A stretch of 64,000 nt of DNA from Marinomonas vulgaris (GTDB lineage: Bacteria > Pseudomonadota > Gammaproteobacteria > Pseudomonadales > Marinomonadaceae), in contig NZ_JAGSSV010000005.1 of NCBI RefSeq assembly GCF_018145875.1, positions 1 to 64,000 of the forward strand, written 5' to 3'. The notes under the pieces were generated by a model that searched no databases, was not told where the DNA came from, and saw only the letters and a program-made list of their open reading frames with translations. The position numbers were made by a program, and so were the translations under genes. Below are positions 8,484 to 17,520 of the stretch, piece after piece; positions within the stretch are counted from its first letter, which is position 1, and every line of letters starts with the position of its first letter.

Positions 8484-9077
8484 ATGAAAACATTAACTTA
8501 TGTATCAACTAAAGACGTTAACGCATTAACTTGGCCTGTTGTTGTCAACGACATAACACTTTACAGCCCAGCAGTGTCGGTGTTTACAGACTTTGAAAAA
8601 GCGGGACCACGCGTAATAGAGGCTAACACTCGCGCTGATGAGCTTGTTCTGCTAATGCGCAAAGAGCACGTAAGAATGAAGCTGGTTGTTGATGCTACCA
8701 ATCGCTTCATTGGTATCATCAGTCTTGAAGATTTATCGGAAGATATTTTTATCACAAAAGTAGCCGATGGTTTCACTCGATCAGAGCTCTTAGTCGCTGA
8801 TTTAATGCGGTCAAAAGATGTGTTATTAGCGTTGTCATACACGTCTTTGAAACATGCGGACATTGAATCGTTATTGTTCAGTCAACGTGCTAACAAATTA
8901 CAACATTTACTAGTCATTGATGAAGAAACCAAGGCTATACGTGGCGTTATCTCATCAAACGATATAGCACGCCAGCTCAGAATAGATGTAGACACGGCAT
9001 TTTCCAATTTTGCCACACTTTATGAAAGTGTTGTCATGTCGCCAAATGAAAGAGAGCAAAAACGCAAAGTAGCTTAA
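8484..9077 (+). CDS. CBS-domain protein
   Basis: 197 residues with two CBS motifs, the first ending at LVVDATNRFIGIISLEDL and the second at LLVIDEETKAIRGVISSNDI. Paired CBS motifs form a Bateman module that usually senses adenine nucleotides. No catalytic domain is attached, so it is a stand-alone regulatory module. The start at 8484 has TAGGA upstream; the open frame extends to 8337 but overlaps the preceding gene and adds unlikely residues. The partner is unknown. Confidence 0.8.
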   Translation: MKTLTYVSTKDVNALTWPVVVNDITLYSPAVSVFTDFEKAGPRVIEANTRADELVLLMRKEHVRMKLVVDATNRFIGIISLEDLSEDIFITKVADGFTRSELLVADLMRSKDVLLALSYTSLKHADIESLLFSQRANKLQHLLVIDEETKAIRGVISSNDIARQLRIDVDTAFSNFATLYESVVMSPNEREQKRKVA

Positions 9078-9083
9078 GCCCTT

Positions 9084-9120
9084 TAAAACCAGCCTAGGCG
9101 CATTGCTTAGGCTGATTTTA
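9084..9120. terminator. bidirectional terminator between the CBS gene and tusA
   Basis: CAGCCTAGGC (9090-9099) pairs with GCTTAGGCTG (9105-9114), with one G-U pair and loop GCATT. A-rich and T-rich flanks lie on either side. It sits between convergent genes and slightly overlaps the tusA 3' end. Confidence 0.75.
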
Positions 9121-9354
9121 TTTACTTTTCTTTTCAATCCAATAGTAATACGTGCTCTCTTCCTGCTTTTGCTCTAAAAGCGTATGCCCAAGAAATTGAC
9201 AGAATTTTGGAATATCCCGAGTTGTCGAAGGATCGGTTGCGATTACTTTTAATACGTCTTTCCCTGCTAATTTTCTCATCTCAACATGGAGCAGCATGAC
9301 GGGCTCAGGACAAAGCAATCCTGTCGCATCCAATATGGCTTTATGGTTTATCAC
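9118..9354 (-). CDS. tusA: sulfur carrier protein TusA
   Basis: 78-residue SirA/TusA fold protein. The CPEPV motif carries the sulfur-bearing cysteine C15. TusA takes persulfide sulfur from IscS and passes it on for 2-thiouridine formation at tRNA wobble positions and other sulfur routes. The length and the [10 protein letters not shown] start are typical. Confidence 0.92.
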   Translation of the reverse strand: MINHKAILDATGLLCPEPVMLLHVEMRKLAGKDVLKVIATDPSTTRDIPKFCQFLGHTLLEQKQEESTYYYWIEKKSK

Positions 9355-9411
9355 TCTTGTAATCCTTATTCCTTCGATTTGATGTTGTTCAAATTAGTGT
9401 GTGTAAAGCGT

Positions 9412-10005
9412 TTATGTAATTAAAGCCTGCTTTTCAAGCCAGCTCTCAACAACCGATGCCAACTCATTAACGATCTCTTGTTCACTTTTATTGTACTTTT
9501 TCAGCACTTTAAAGTCATGATCAGCACCTTCTATCCAAACTATTTTAACAAGCTCAGGAAGCGCTTGCATGCTTACCCATTCAAAAGCCCCCAACTTATC
9601 TCTAGTACCTTGAATGATGAGACAGGGCTTTTCTAGATGTTCGAGAAATGCCAGACGATGTTTTTCAGGCTTACCTACCGGGTAAAAAGGAAAGCCAAAG
9701 CACACTATTGCCTTCACGGATGGTAAATGGCTAACCTGAGTAGCTACCCTTCCCCCCATTGATTTACCAGCTATAATACAGCTTTGCTCATCAGTAATGG
9801 CATGTTCAAACTCTGGAATGAGAGTAGGAAACTTTGGTGGCGGGCGCTTTTTCCCTGTAATTTCTTGGTCTTTCATATAACCAAAGGTAAGGGGGGTAAC
9901 GCGAAGTCCATTTATACTTGATAGGGCTTTACTAAGTCGGGTCAAAAAAGCACTTTGATGTCCCGCTCCTGCTCCATGCGCAAGATAAAAAGAAGATGAT
10001 TCCAT
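9412..10005 (-). CDS. alpha/beta hydrolase of the KANL3/Tex30 type
   Basis: 197 residues. The nucleophile elbow is GKSMGGR with S82; an acidic residue in GTRDKLG and a histidine in GADHDF complete a plausible triad. The N-terminal LAHGAGAGH segment is the oxyanion-hole region of this small hydrolase group. The substrate is unknown. It lies 57 bp upstream of tusA on the same strand. Confidence 0.8.
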   Translation of the reverse strand: MESSSFYLAHGAGAGHQSAFLTRLSKALSSINGLRVTPLTFGYMKDQEITGKKRPPPKFPTLIPEFEHAITDEQSCIIAGKSMGGRVATQVSHLPSVKAIVCFGFPFYPVGKPEKHRLAFLEHLEKPCLIIQGTRDKLGAFEWVSMQALPELVKIVWIEGADHDFKVLKKYNKSEQEIVNELASVVESWLEKQALIT

Positions 10006-10114
10006 AGAAGCCTACTAATTTAATTATCATTAAAACAAATCGTGCCACAAAATGAATGTAACCAGAAGAAACTGTGCATTCTTTTGGTTCTTTTCTCATA
10101 ACATACAAAAAGCT

Positions 10115-10156
10115 TTGATATGAATCAGAAAGCGATGATCAGCCAAAGAGTAGACT
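10115..10156 (+). promoter_or_regulatory. FNR/Anr box and -10 element of the hemN promoter
   Basis: TTGATATGAATCAG at 10115-10128 matches the FNR consensus TTGAT-N4-ATCAA except for the last base. A -10-like TAGACT lies at 10151-10156. If transcription starts near 10163, the box is centred at about -41.5, the standard class II activator position. The downstream operon encodes both the anaerobic haem enzyme and an FNR protein, so autoregulation is likely. Confidence 0.75.
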
Positions 10157-10186
10157 TCCATTAGAAAATTTAATAGGAATAACATC

Positions 10187-11557
10187 ATGATCTGGGATTC
10201 TTCACTCATAGCAAAATACGATTTGTCTGGCCCCCGCTACACATCTTATCCAACCGCACCACAATTCAATCCATCCATCAGTAAATTTGCTCTAATCGAT
10301 AAAATGCTGATGCCATCTTCAGCGCCATTGAGCTTATATTTCCACATCCCTTTCTGCGCTAATCTTTGCTACTACTGTGCCTGCAATAAAATAGTCAGCA
10401 AACAATACAGCAAAGGTGTGGAATATGTTGAGTTGCTTGGAGAGGAAATGCGCCTGCGTAGTTTGATGTTAGATCACACCAGAGAAGTCACGCAATTGCA
10501 TTTTGGAGGCGGTACGCCCACTTTTTTAACAGAAGACCTTATACGCACACTTTTCGATACGATTAAACAGCATTTCACTTTGGTCAACGATGGCACTCAA
10601 GATTACAGTATTGAAATCGATCCAAGAGAAATCAGCCGATCAAAGCTTGAGTTATTAACTGAAATGGGCATCAACCGAATCAGTGTGGGCGTGCAAGATT
10701 TTGATATCAAAGTTCAGCAAGCCATACATCGTGTTCAGCCTTTGGATATGGTCAAAACCCTCGTCGATGACGCTCGCGAACTGGGCATTAAATCCATCAA
10801 CTTTGATCTCATTTATGGCCTACCTTTCCAATCTATGGAAGGGTTCAGACAAACATTAGACCAGGTAATTGCCTTATCACCAGAGCGAATTTCACTGTTT
10901 AACTACGCGCACCTTCCTGAGCGATTCAAAGCGCAACGCCGCATTACAGACGACAGCCTGCCCATTTCCAGTATGAAGCTAGAACTGTTAAGAATGAGCA
11001 TCGAGTACTTGATCAACGCTGGGTATGAATATATCGGCATGGATCATTTTGCTAAACCAGATGACACCCTTGCTCAGGCACAAAAGAAAGGTGAATTACA
11101 ACGTAATTTCCAAGGTTATACGACTCATTCGGGTACTGATCTAGTCGCTTTTGGTGTATCTGCTATTAGCGATTTGAATGGTGTTTATATTCAAAACCAC
11201 ACAGATCTTGACGATTACCGAAACAGCATTGAAAAAGGCCAACTCGCTATTGCTAAAGGGTATATCAGCAATGGGGATGATCATATACGGCACGACGTGA
11301 TTATGACGCTCATTTCACAGTTCAAACTCAATGTCGCTGACATTGAAGAAAAATATAACATTCAATTCTTTGAATATTTCGCAGTAGAAGTAGACAATCT
11401 AGCGCCTATGCTTGATGATGGGATGTTGAACATTGACCAAAGTGGAATGCAGACCACTTTATACGTTACAGAACGAGGAAGATTATTAATTCGCTGTATT
11501 TGTATGGTCTTTGATAAATATTTAAATAACACCATAAAGTATTCCAAAGTGATATAG
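10187..11557 (+). CDS. hemN: oxygen-independent coproporphyrinogen III oxidase
   Basis: Radical-SAM enzyme that decarboxylates coproporphyrinogen III to protoporphyrinogen IX without oxygen. The 4Fe-4S motif is C57-x3-C61-x2-C64 in FCANLCYYCAC, followed by the extra cysteine typical of true HemN. The GGGTP motif for SAM is present. The 456-residue length and the N-terminal SGPRYTSYPTAP segment distinguish it from the shorter HemW paralogues. It leads the hemN-fnr-apt cluster behind an FNR box. Confidence 0.96.
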   Translation: MIWDSSLIAKYDLSGPRYTSYPTAPQFNPSISKFALIDKMLMPSSAPLSLYFHIPFCANLCYYCACNKIVSKQYSKGVEYVELLGEEMRLRSLMLDHTREVTQLHFGGGTPTFLTEDLIRTLFDTIKQHFTLVNDGTQDYSIEIDPREISRSKLELLTEMGINRISVGVQDFDIKVQQAIHRVQPLDMVKTLVDDARELGIKSINFDLIYGLPFQSMEGFRQTLDQVIALSPERISLFNYAHLPERFKAQRRITDDSLPISSMKLELLRMSIEYLINAGYEYIGMDHFAKPDDTLAQAQKKGELQRNFQGYTTHSGTDLVAFGVSAISDLNGVYIQNHTDLDDYRNSIEKGQLAIAKGYISNGDDHIRHDVIMTLISQFKLNVADIEEKYNIQFFEYFAVEVDNLAPMLDDGMLNIDQSGMQTTLYVTERGRLLIRCICMVFDKYLNNTIKYSKVI

Positions 11558-11578
11558 GTAGAGATCAGGGAGATTCCA

Positions 11579-12340
11579 ATGTCAGCCACACACACACAAA
11601 CACGTTTCAACAGCACGCTTACGTCGCAATGTCAGAACTGCAGCTTAAGTGCACTTTGCCTTCCACTTGCACTTGCAGATGAAGACATTAATAAACTGGA
11701 CCAGATTATTGAACGGAAAAAACCTCTCAAGAAAGGGGAATTCCTGTTTCGCCAAGGTGAAACATTCGACTCAGTCTTCGCCGTACGTTCAGGCACACTA
11801 AAAACCTTTAATATTACTTCCTTAGGAGAAGAGCAAATTACAGGATTTTACTGCCCAAGTGAGTTGGTTGGTTTGAGCGGTATAGATGAAAACATCTACC
11901 CTGTGTCCGCCAAAGCACTGGAAACGACGACCGTATGTGAAATTCCTTTTAGCCATCTTGAAGAATTGTCTTCACACATCCCTTCTTTAAAGCGTCAGCT
12001 GTTCAAAGTGATGAGTCGTAAAATTTCTGACGACCAGCAAATGATGGTGTTGCTAGGCAAAAAAAACGCCGATGAAAAAGTCGCGTCTTTTTTATTAAAC
12101 CTGTCTAATCGCTTTAAAAAACGTGGTTATTCTGCAAGTTCATTCCGTTTATCCATGTCTCGTGGCGAAATTGGCAATTACCTGGGTCTAGCGGTTGAAA
12201 CCGTCAGTCGAGTGATTACCCGCTTTCAGAAAAATGAGTTGATTCATGTAGACGGCAAAGAAATTGAAATCATCAACTTCCCAGAAATTCAAAAACTCGT
12301 TGGGGTTGCCAGTGATTGTGGTAAAATAGCTCATATTTAA
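11579..12340 (+). CDS. fnr: FNR/Anr oxygen-sensing transcription regulator
   Basis: 253-residue CRP-family regulator that switches on anaerobic genes. Four likely 4Fe-4S ligands are visible: C18, C21 and C27 in CQNCSLSALC, and C120. A cyclic-nucleotide-type beta barrel is followed by a C-terminal helix-turn-helix (EIGNYLGLAVETVSRVITRF) with the E-xx-SR recognition pattern that reads TTGAT half sites. It lies 21 bp after hemN. The hemN-anr-apt neighbourhood is known from Pseudomonas. Confidence 0.95.
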   Translation: MSATHTQTRFNSTLTSQCQNCSLSALCLPLALADEDINKLDQIIERKKPLKKGEFLFRQGETFDSVFAVRSGTLKTFNITSLGEEQITGFYCPSELVGLSGIDENIYPVSAKALETTTVCEIPFSHLEELSSHIPSLKRQLFKVMSRKISDDQQMMVLLGKKNADEKVASFLLNLSNRFKKRGYSASSFRLSMSRGEIGNYLGLAVETVSRVITRFQKNELIHVDGKEIEIINFPEIQKLVGVASDCGKIAHI

Positions 12341-12363
12341 TTGATTAAAAAGGCTTTTATAGC

Positions 12364-12906
12364 ATGCTATACGATGACTTCTATGTGAAATCCCTAATCC
12401 AAACTATCGAAGATTGGCCAAAACCTGGTATCAGTTTTCGTGACATCACCCCTATTTTCAGCGACCCAAAAGGTATGAGGATGGTGGTAGATGCTTATGT
12501 ACACAGATACATGGCATCAGATATTACTCACATAGCTTGCATTGATGCTAGAGGATTTTTAATTGCCGCAGTATTGGCTTATGAGCTTCAAAAGCCTCTT
12601 ATCTTGATACGCAAGAAAGGCAAACTTCCAGGCAAAACTATCTCTCAGAAATACGCACTGGAATATGGCGAAGCAGAATTAGAAATTCAACAAGGCGCGG
12701 TTAAATCAGGCGACCAAGTACTCTTGTTTGATGATCTTATTGCAACCGGCGGTACTCTTTTTGCGGCCATTGAATTGTTAACCAGCCAAGGGGCAAACAT
12801 TAAAGAAGTCGCTGCGATTATCGACCTACCCGATCTAGGCGGCAGTCAAAAATTAATCGACAGTAACGTATCAGTATTTAGCCTTTGTGCTTACGATGGC
12901 GATTGA
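12364..12906 (+). CDS. apt: adenine phosphoribosyltransferase
   Basis: Purine salvage: adenine plus PRPP gives AMP. It has 180 residues. The PRPP-binding loop LLFDDLIATGGT and the KGKLPG flexible-loop segment are both present. The gene lies 23 bp after fnr and ends shortly before a strong terminator, making it the last member of the hemN-fnr-apt operon. Confidence 0.95.
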   Translation: MLYDDFYVKSLIQTIEDWPKPGISFRDITPIFSDPKGMRMVVDAYVHRYMASDITHIACIDARGFLIAAVLAYELQKPLILIRKKGKLPGKTISQKYALEYGEAELEIQQGAVKSGDQVLLFDDLIATGGTLFAAIELLTSQGANIKEVAAIIDLPDLGGSQKLIDSNVSVFSLCAYDGD

Positions 12907-12930
12907 TTCGACATAATTCCGTTGGATGCT

Positions 12931-12960
12931 AAAAAGGTGGCCTTGGCCACCTTTTTGTTT
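12931..12960. terminator. strong terminator after apt, usable from both sides
   Basis: AAAAAGGTGGCC (12931-12942) and GGCCACCTTTTT (12945-12956) are exact complements. T residues follow on plus and A residues precede, so it can serve both apt and the convergent yfaZ-like gene. Confidence 0.9.
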
Positions 12961-12983
12961 TTTACAGAACCTAAAATCAGTTC

Positions 12984-13550
12984 TTAGAAACTCACCGTTG
13001 CACCAACAGCTAAGTTATCGTCTGATTCGTTGCGGCTACCATCGTCATAAACGGTAACGGTTTTACCGTAGCTAACATAAACACGTGCATTTCGCATGGT
13101 CATGTATTCACCACGGAACTCATAGGTGTACATATGATCTAGATCGCCAAAAGACAGAACTTCAGGAGAGTAATACAAAGAACCATAAATACTGACACGG
13201 TTAGCTTGTGGAAGAGTGTATCGGTACCAACCACCCAAGCTTAACGCCATGGAAAAGTCGTTATCGTCTGCGCGGTTTTCATCAATGGCATAGACACGTG
13301 CACCCAAGCCCGCTTGCAAAGGACCACTGGTGTCAGAATCTTCCACCGTGACACCAGCATAAGCAGTAGAAGTGTCAGCATCATCGTCTCGCGTAATACC
13401 GGCATTCACCCCAAAACTGCCCATACTTAAATTAACATTACCTTTGACAGTCTCATTCGTTAAACTAACGCCAGCCGAAGACGCCATAATAACAGAAGAA
13501 CTGAAAAGGCCAGCGGTCAATAACAAGGTTTTACAAGTAAATTGCTTCAT
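12984..13550 (-). CDS. YfaZ-type outer membrane protein
   Basis: 188 residues with a signal peptide (about 1-23, ending SSVIMASS) and a mature chain of alternating beta strands ending in VGATVSF, the terminal aromatic expected of outer-membrane barrels. The pattern fits the YfaZ family of small barrels, whose function is not established. It may be co-transcribed with ttcA, which ends 10 bp upstream of its start. Confidence 0.7.
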   Translation of the reverse strand: MKQFTCKTLLLTAGLFSSSVIMASSAGVSLTNETVKGNVNLSMGSFGVNAGITRDDDADTSTAYAGVTVEDSDTSGPLQAGLGARVYAIDENRADDNDFSMALSLGGWYRYTLPQANRVSIYGSLYYSPEVLSFGDLDHMYTYEFRGEYMTMRNARVYVSYGKTVTVYDDGSRNESDDNLAVGATVSF

Positions 13551-13560
13551 AACTATTATC

Positions 13561-14400
13561 CTATAATGAAATAATATTTAGTCGATCAAAGGCCTCTTTA
13601 GACTGCTTTAATCCTTTAAAATCAAATAATTCCGTATCTGCCAAATGAGATGGAACCACATTTTGTATTGCAGAAAACATTGTCTCGGTACGACCCGGAA
13701 ACTCTTTCTCCCACTTTTGTAGCATGTCTTTTACTACCTGACGCTGTAGGTTTTCTTGAGAGCCACAAAGGTTACAAGGAATGATTGGGTATTCCTTAAT
13801 GGTCGCAAACGCCTCTATGTCTTCTTCCTTGCAATACGCCAATGGACGAATCACAATGTGTTTGCCATCATCGCTGAGTAACTTAGGTGGCATGGATTTT
13901 AACTTACCACCAAAGAACATATTCAAAAACAAGGTTTCTAGAATGTCGTCTCTGTGGTGTCCAAGCGCAATCTTAGTCGCCCCAATTTCTTCAGCAAAGC
14001 CATACAAAGAGCCGCGACGCAAACGCGAACACAAACCACAGGTAGTTTTCCCTTCGGGGACAATCTCTTTGACGATGCTGTAAGTGTCACGCTCCAATAT
14101 GTGAAAATCCACACCGATGCTTTCTAGGTATGCAGGCAAAATATGCTCTGGAAAACCAGGCTGTTTTTGATCTAGATTAACCGCAATAAGCGTAAAATTA
14201 ATAGGCGCACTGGCTTGTAAATTTCTTAAAATTTCAAGCATGGTGTAAGAGTCTTTACCACCTGATAAACACACCATCACCTTGTCACCTTCTTCAATCA
14301 TATTGAAATCGGCAATGGCTTGGCCTGTCAATCGACGAAGGCGTTTCTGGAGCTTATTCAGCTCTAATTTTTCTTTAGGTCGGTTCGATAAATCCATCAT
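13561..14400 (-). CDS. ttcA: tRNA 2-thiocytidine(32) synthetase TtcA
   Basis: ATP-dependent thiolation of cytidine 32 in tRNA. The PP-loop is SGGKDS (46-51 counted from 14400), followed by two CxxC pairs, CGLC and CNLC, that hold the Fe-S cluster. I choose the ATG at 14400 (279 residues); the ATG at 14397 is equally possible. The frame continues to 14442 but the added residues are not TtcA-like. Confidence 0.93.
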   Translation of the reverse strand: MMDLSNRPKEKLELNKLQKRLRRLTGQAIADFNMIEEGDKVMVCLSGGKDSYTMLEILRNLQASAPINFTLIAVNLDQKQPGFPEHILPAYLESIGVDFHILERDTYSIVKEIVPEGKTTCGLCSRLRRGSLYGFAEEIGATKIALGHHRDDILETLFLNMFFGGKLKSMPPKLLSDDGKHIVIRPLAYCKEEDIEAFATIKEYPIIPCNLCGSQENLQRQVVKDMLQKWEKEFPGRTETMFSAIQNVVPSHLADTELFDFKGLKQSKEAFDRLNIISL

Positions 14401-14492
14401 AAATACGCTATAAACAAAACGATGCCATAATACTATAAGCATGCCTTTATCGCATTAAAAATGAAAAACAACCTACAAAACGACTTAAAAAT

Positions 14493-15011
14493 TCATTTTT
14501 TAGAGACAAACTTTAAAACACAACGACAGCGTTTACAGATGTACTCTGTCCCTCGCAACGCCTTATTGTGGCGCAATTTGCTAAATTGATGCGTCTGGCA
14601 GTCACATTGATACTGAAAACTCTGTTTTGGCGGAGGCACATCAAAAGTGTGGGTTCTATCAGGCGACTGATCGTATACTTTACGCATCACAGCTTGCCAT
14701 TCTTTGCCATGAGGCTTGACCGAATTGCCATAGATTTGAAAGACGATGATATGGGCGACTTCATGGGGTACGACGGATTGTAAAAATTGATCGGGGTGTT
14801 GTCGAAACATGAAATGGTTGAATCTAAGCTCATTTTTATGCAAGTGGGCCGTTCCTGCCGCTCTGCCCCTTTGTTTTAAATTATAGCTCGGCATTTTAAA
14901 ACGATGACCAAAAAAAACATTTGCCTTACTCATGCATTCAGCCACTTTTTGCTCGATAAGAGCCAAGTCTTGCGCTTGATCATAGCTTAATGATGAAGAA
15001 GCAGTGGTCAT
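14493..15011 (-). CDS. SprT-family zinc metalloprotease
   Basis: 172 residues. The zinc site is HEVAH (83-87) with a downstream histidine in VKPHGKEW. A C-terminal zinc-ribbon-like part carries CDC and CKRCRC. Eukaryotic relatives (Spartan) cleave DNA-protein crosslinks; the bacterial role is less clear. Its start overlaps the recQ stop by 4 bp (ATGA), so the two are translationally coupled. Confidence 0.88.
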   Translation of the reverse strand: MTTASSSLSYDQAQDLALIEQKVAECMSKANVFFGHRFKMPSYNLKQRGRAAGTAHLHKNELRFNHFMFRQHPDQFLQSVVPHEVAHIIVFQIYGNSVKPHGKEWQAVMRKVYDQSPDRTHTFDVPPPKQSFQYQCDCQTHQFSKLRHNKALRGTEYICKRCRCVLKFVSKK

Positions 15012-16771
15012 ACTGCAGCCTTTTCTTCAAAAAGATTTTTTGGATGTAGAAGAGCCAGAAGATCTTCCGCAAAATCAGCAATCGATTCTTTTGGTAAGCC
15101 TGTTATTCTGCTCAGACCAGCTACATTGGTGGGTTTGTGCAAGCAGATCATCCGTAGCTGACTTTCACTGATGCTTAAAGGACGAGCCGTATATTTCCAG
15201 GCTAAAATTTTGTGCCAATGCACACTGTCCACGGCCAGTTGATCTTCTTCAAGTCTTGGATAGTAATGCTCTGCTGCAATAATCACCTGCTTTTCACCAC
15301 GTAAAATGGCGCGTGATGTTTCGTTCAATTGCACGGTAAAAAGGGTTGAATGACCAATGGTGATGTATTCAAAGGCAATTAGGTGTCGAACAACCGATTT
15401 CCACTGACTCTCACCCAGCTCTTTTCCCTTGCCGAATAGGGCTAAACTCTCGCCTTTAATCTCTTTAACTGGCTTACTCTTCTTCCCAAGTAATATCTGA
15501 ATCAATACAGAAAAAGGCTGAACTCCCTTGGTGTAATAAATCAGCGACAACAACTTCTGGCTGGCAATGGTGACATTTTGCTCTGACTGGTTCGACTGAC
15601 AGCGATCACAGTTACCACAGTCAGAGACTCTTTCATTGAAATGAGACAACAAATTATGACGACGACAGCCCCTCTTCTCCAATACTCGAAACAAATCACC
15701 TAGGTGACGAGCTTCCTTTACCGCAGACTGAGGTTGAGAGGTTGCCAACTGTCGAGCTTGAAGCATATCTTGAAGACCGTAAAGCAGTAAGGCCTTAGCG
15801 GCCTGCCCATCACGCCCTGCTCGACCTACTTCTTGAAAGTAAGCCTCTGGGCTATTCGGTAAATCCATGTGGACAACAAATCGAACATGCTCAATGTCGA
15901 TTCCCATGCCGTATGCGGTGGTTGCCACCATGATAGAGCCTCGTTGAGAGACAAAAGTAGCATGGCTGTGTTGTTTTTCCTCATCGCTTAAAGCGGCATG
16001 ATAGCAAACACTTGGAAACCCTAAGCCATTTAGCCAACAGGATAATTCTTCGGTCTTCTTACGAGATCGACAATAAATGATACCGGTTTGACCTGCTACT
16101 TCGTGGTGTAAAAAATAGAGAATTTGCTGCTTGGCTTTTCGTTTTTGTGCAATATGCAAATAGATATTGGCTCGATCAAAACTGCTTCGTAGCACCAAAC
16201 AAGAAGACAATTTAAGGGACGATTGAATGGTATCAACGGTGTTTTGATCCACCGTTCCTGTTAAAGCAATAATAGGAACAAGAGGAAACGTTTCTCTTAA
16301 TTGCCCAAGCTGACTGTATTCAGGTCGAAAAAAACCACCCCACTGGGCAATACAATGGGCTTCATCGATGGCAAAAAGCGCTATGTCCATACCCTGTAAA
16401 AAACGAATCACGCTAGGCTGAGTCAATTTTTCTGGTGACAAATACAACAAATCAATGTGGTCAGAGTGCAACGCCCACGCGAGATCGTCCTGCTGGTCTA
16501 AATTCAGGGTTGAGTTTAAAAACTTGGCTCGAATGCCTTTTGTATTTAATTCTTCTACTTGCTGATGCATAAGTGACAGCAGAGGACTCACAATCACGGC
16601 CACCCCAGTGCGCATTAATCCTGCCGCTTGGTACACCAAAGATTTACCGCCACCCGTAGGTGCTGCAAGCAATACATCCTGCCCAGCAACCAAAGCATCG
16701 ATCGCCTCTTCTTGCAAAGGACGAAAGTCTGAATATCCAAATCGTGAAAGTGTCTGTGTCTTTATGTTCAT
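15008..16771 (-). CDS. recQ: RecQ-family ATP-dependent DNA helicase
   Basis: 3'-5' superfamily 2 helicase for recombination and fork repair. Walker A is APTGGGKS (37-44), motif II is DEAH, and the RecQ aromatic-rich loop follows as QWGGFFRPEY. The zinc-binding C-x16-C-x2-C-x2-C element (CRRHNLL...CGNCDRC) is present, with a short C-terminal HRDC-like region. The 587 residues are slightly shorter than E. coli RecQ (about 610). It is coupled to the SprT-like gene. Confidence 0.88.
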   Translation of the reverse strand: MNIKTQTLSRFGYSDFRPLQEEAIDALVAGQDVLLAAPTGGGKSLVYQAAGLMRTGVAVIVSPLLSLMHQQVEELNTKGIRAKFLNSTLNLDQQDDLAWALHSDHIDLLYLSPEKLTQPSVIRFLQGMDIALFAIDEAHCIAQWGGFFRPEYSQLGQLRETFPLVPIIALTGTVDQNTVDTIQSSLKLSSCLVLRSSFDRANIYLHIAQKRKAKQQILYFLHHEVAGQTGIIYCRSRKKTEELSCWLNGLGFPSVCYHAALSDEEKQHSHATFVSQRGSIMVATTAYGMGIDIEHVRFVVHMDLPNSPEAYFQEVGRAGRDGQAAKALLLYGLQDMLQARQLATSQPQSAVKEARHLGDLFRVLEKRGCRRHNLLSHFNERVSDCGNCDRCQSNQSEQNVTIASQKLLSLIYYTKGVQPFSVLIQILLGKKSKPVKEIKGESLALFGKGKELGESQWKSVVRHLIAFEYITIGHSTLFTVQLNETSRAILRGEKQVIIAAEHYYPRLEEDQLAVDSVHWHKILAWKYTARPLSISESQLRMICLHKPTNVAGLSRITGLPKESIADFAEDLLALLHPKNLFEEKAAV

Positions 16772-16867
16772 ATTAGAATTATCTCTTAATGCGTTGCTTT
16801 CTGCATCGATTTTTCATCGCCTTTTCGCTAGAATCGGTGACTTAATCTGCATTAGGAAAACACGAAT

Positions 16868-17515
16868 ATGGCACATCAACCGCTTGATGATCTTGAGTTA
16901 GAAACATTAGAAGCTTTTTTGGAGTCCGATCAAGTTCATGAAGAATGCCAGAACTTTGTCATGGCACACGGTTTTTTAACCGCTTTAGCTGTTTGCCCTT
17001 CTCATCCCCCTGAAGAGCAATGGCTTCCTGTTATTTTCGAAGACACGCCACAGTTCGACAGTGAAAAACAGGAAAAGCAAATCCTTCAGTTTTTATCCCG
17101 TCTGTTCGTTGATATTCAAAAGGAGCTGGAATCTGAAGATGAATTTTTAGTGCCTTGTGAACTTGAAATGGGTGAGTCAGCCGAAGAATTAAGCGAGCTG
17201 CAAGAATGGGCGTCTGGTTTCATGGAAGGGGTTTTCATGACAGAGCAACATTGGTTCGAGTCTGAAAAAGAAGAAGTAGTAGCCGAGTTGCTATTGCCTA
17301 TTATGGTGGCTTCTGATCTTTTTGATGACGAAGAAGTCATTCAAATACGCTCTAGCGAAAAGTTAACGCAATCTTGCATCGATCAAATCCCTGACGTGAT
17401 CACCGATCTGTTTTTAGTGTTGCGCACCGAGCCAGAAAAGCGCCCTTTTCCAAAGCCACAAGCTAAGGCTCAAAGCAAAGGTAATAAAAACAAAAAAAAA
17501 GGCGGTAAGAAATAA
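16868..17515 (+). CDS. UPF0149/YecA-family protein
   Basis: 215 residues, acidic, all-helical, with the UPF0149 features of an N-terminal FLESDQVHEEC region and a central EWASGFMEGV segment. The C-terminal tail is rich in Lys, Gln and Gly. The cysteine-rich SecA-like zinc tail of some YecA proteins is absent. The function of the family is unknown. The start has TAGGA upstream. It converges on the PP2C gene with only 5 bp between stops and no visible terminator. Confidence 0.75.
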   Translation: MAHQPLDDLELETLEAFLESDQVHEECQNFVMAHGFLTALAVCPSHPPEEQWLPVIFEDTPQFDSEKQEKQILQFLSRLFVDIQKELESEDEFLVPCELEMGESAEELSELQEWASGFMEGVFMTEQHWFESEKEEVVAELLLPIMVASDLFDDEEVIQIRSSEKLTQSCIDQIPDVITDLFLVLRTEPEKRPFPKPQAKAQSKGNKNKKKGGKK

Positions 17516-17520
17516 CCGTT

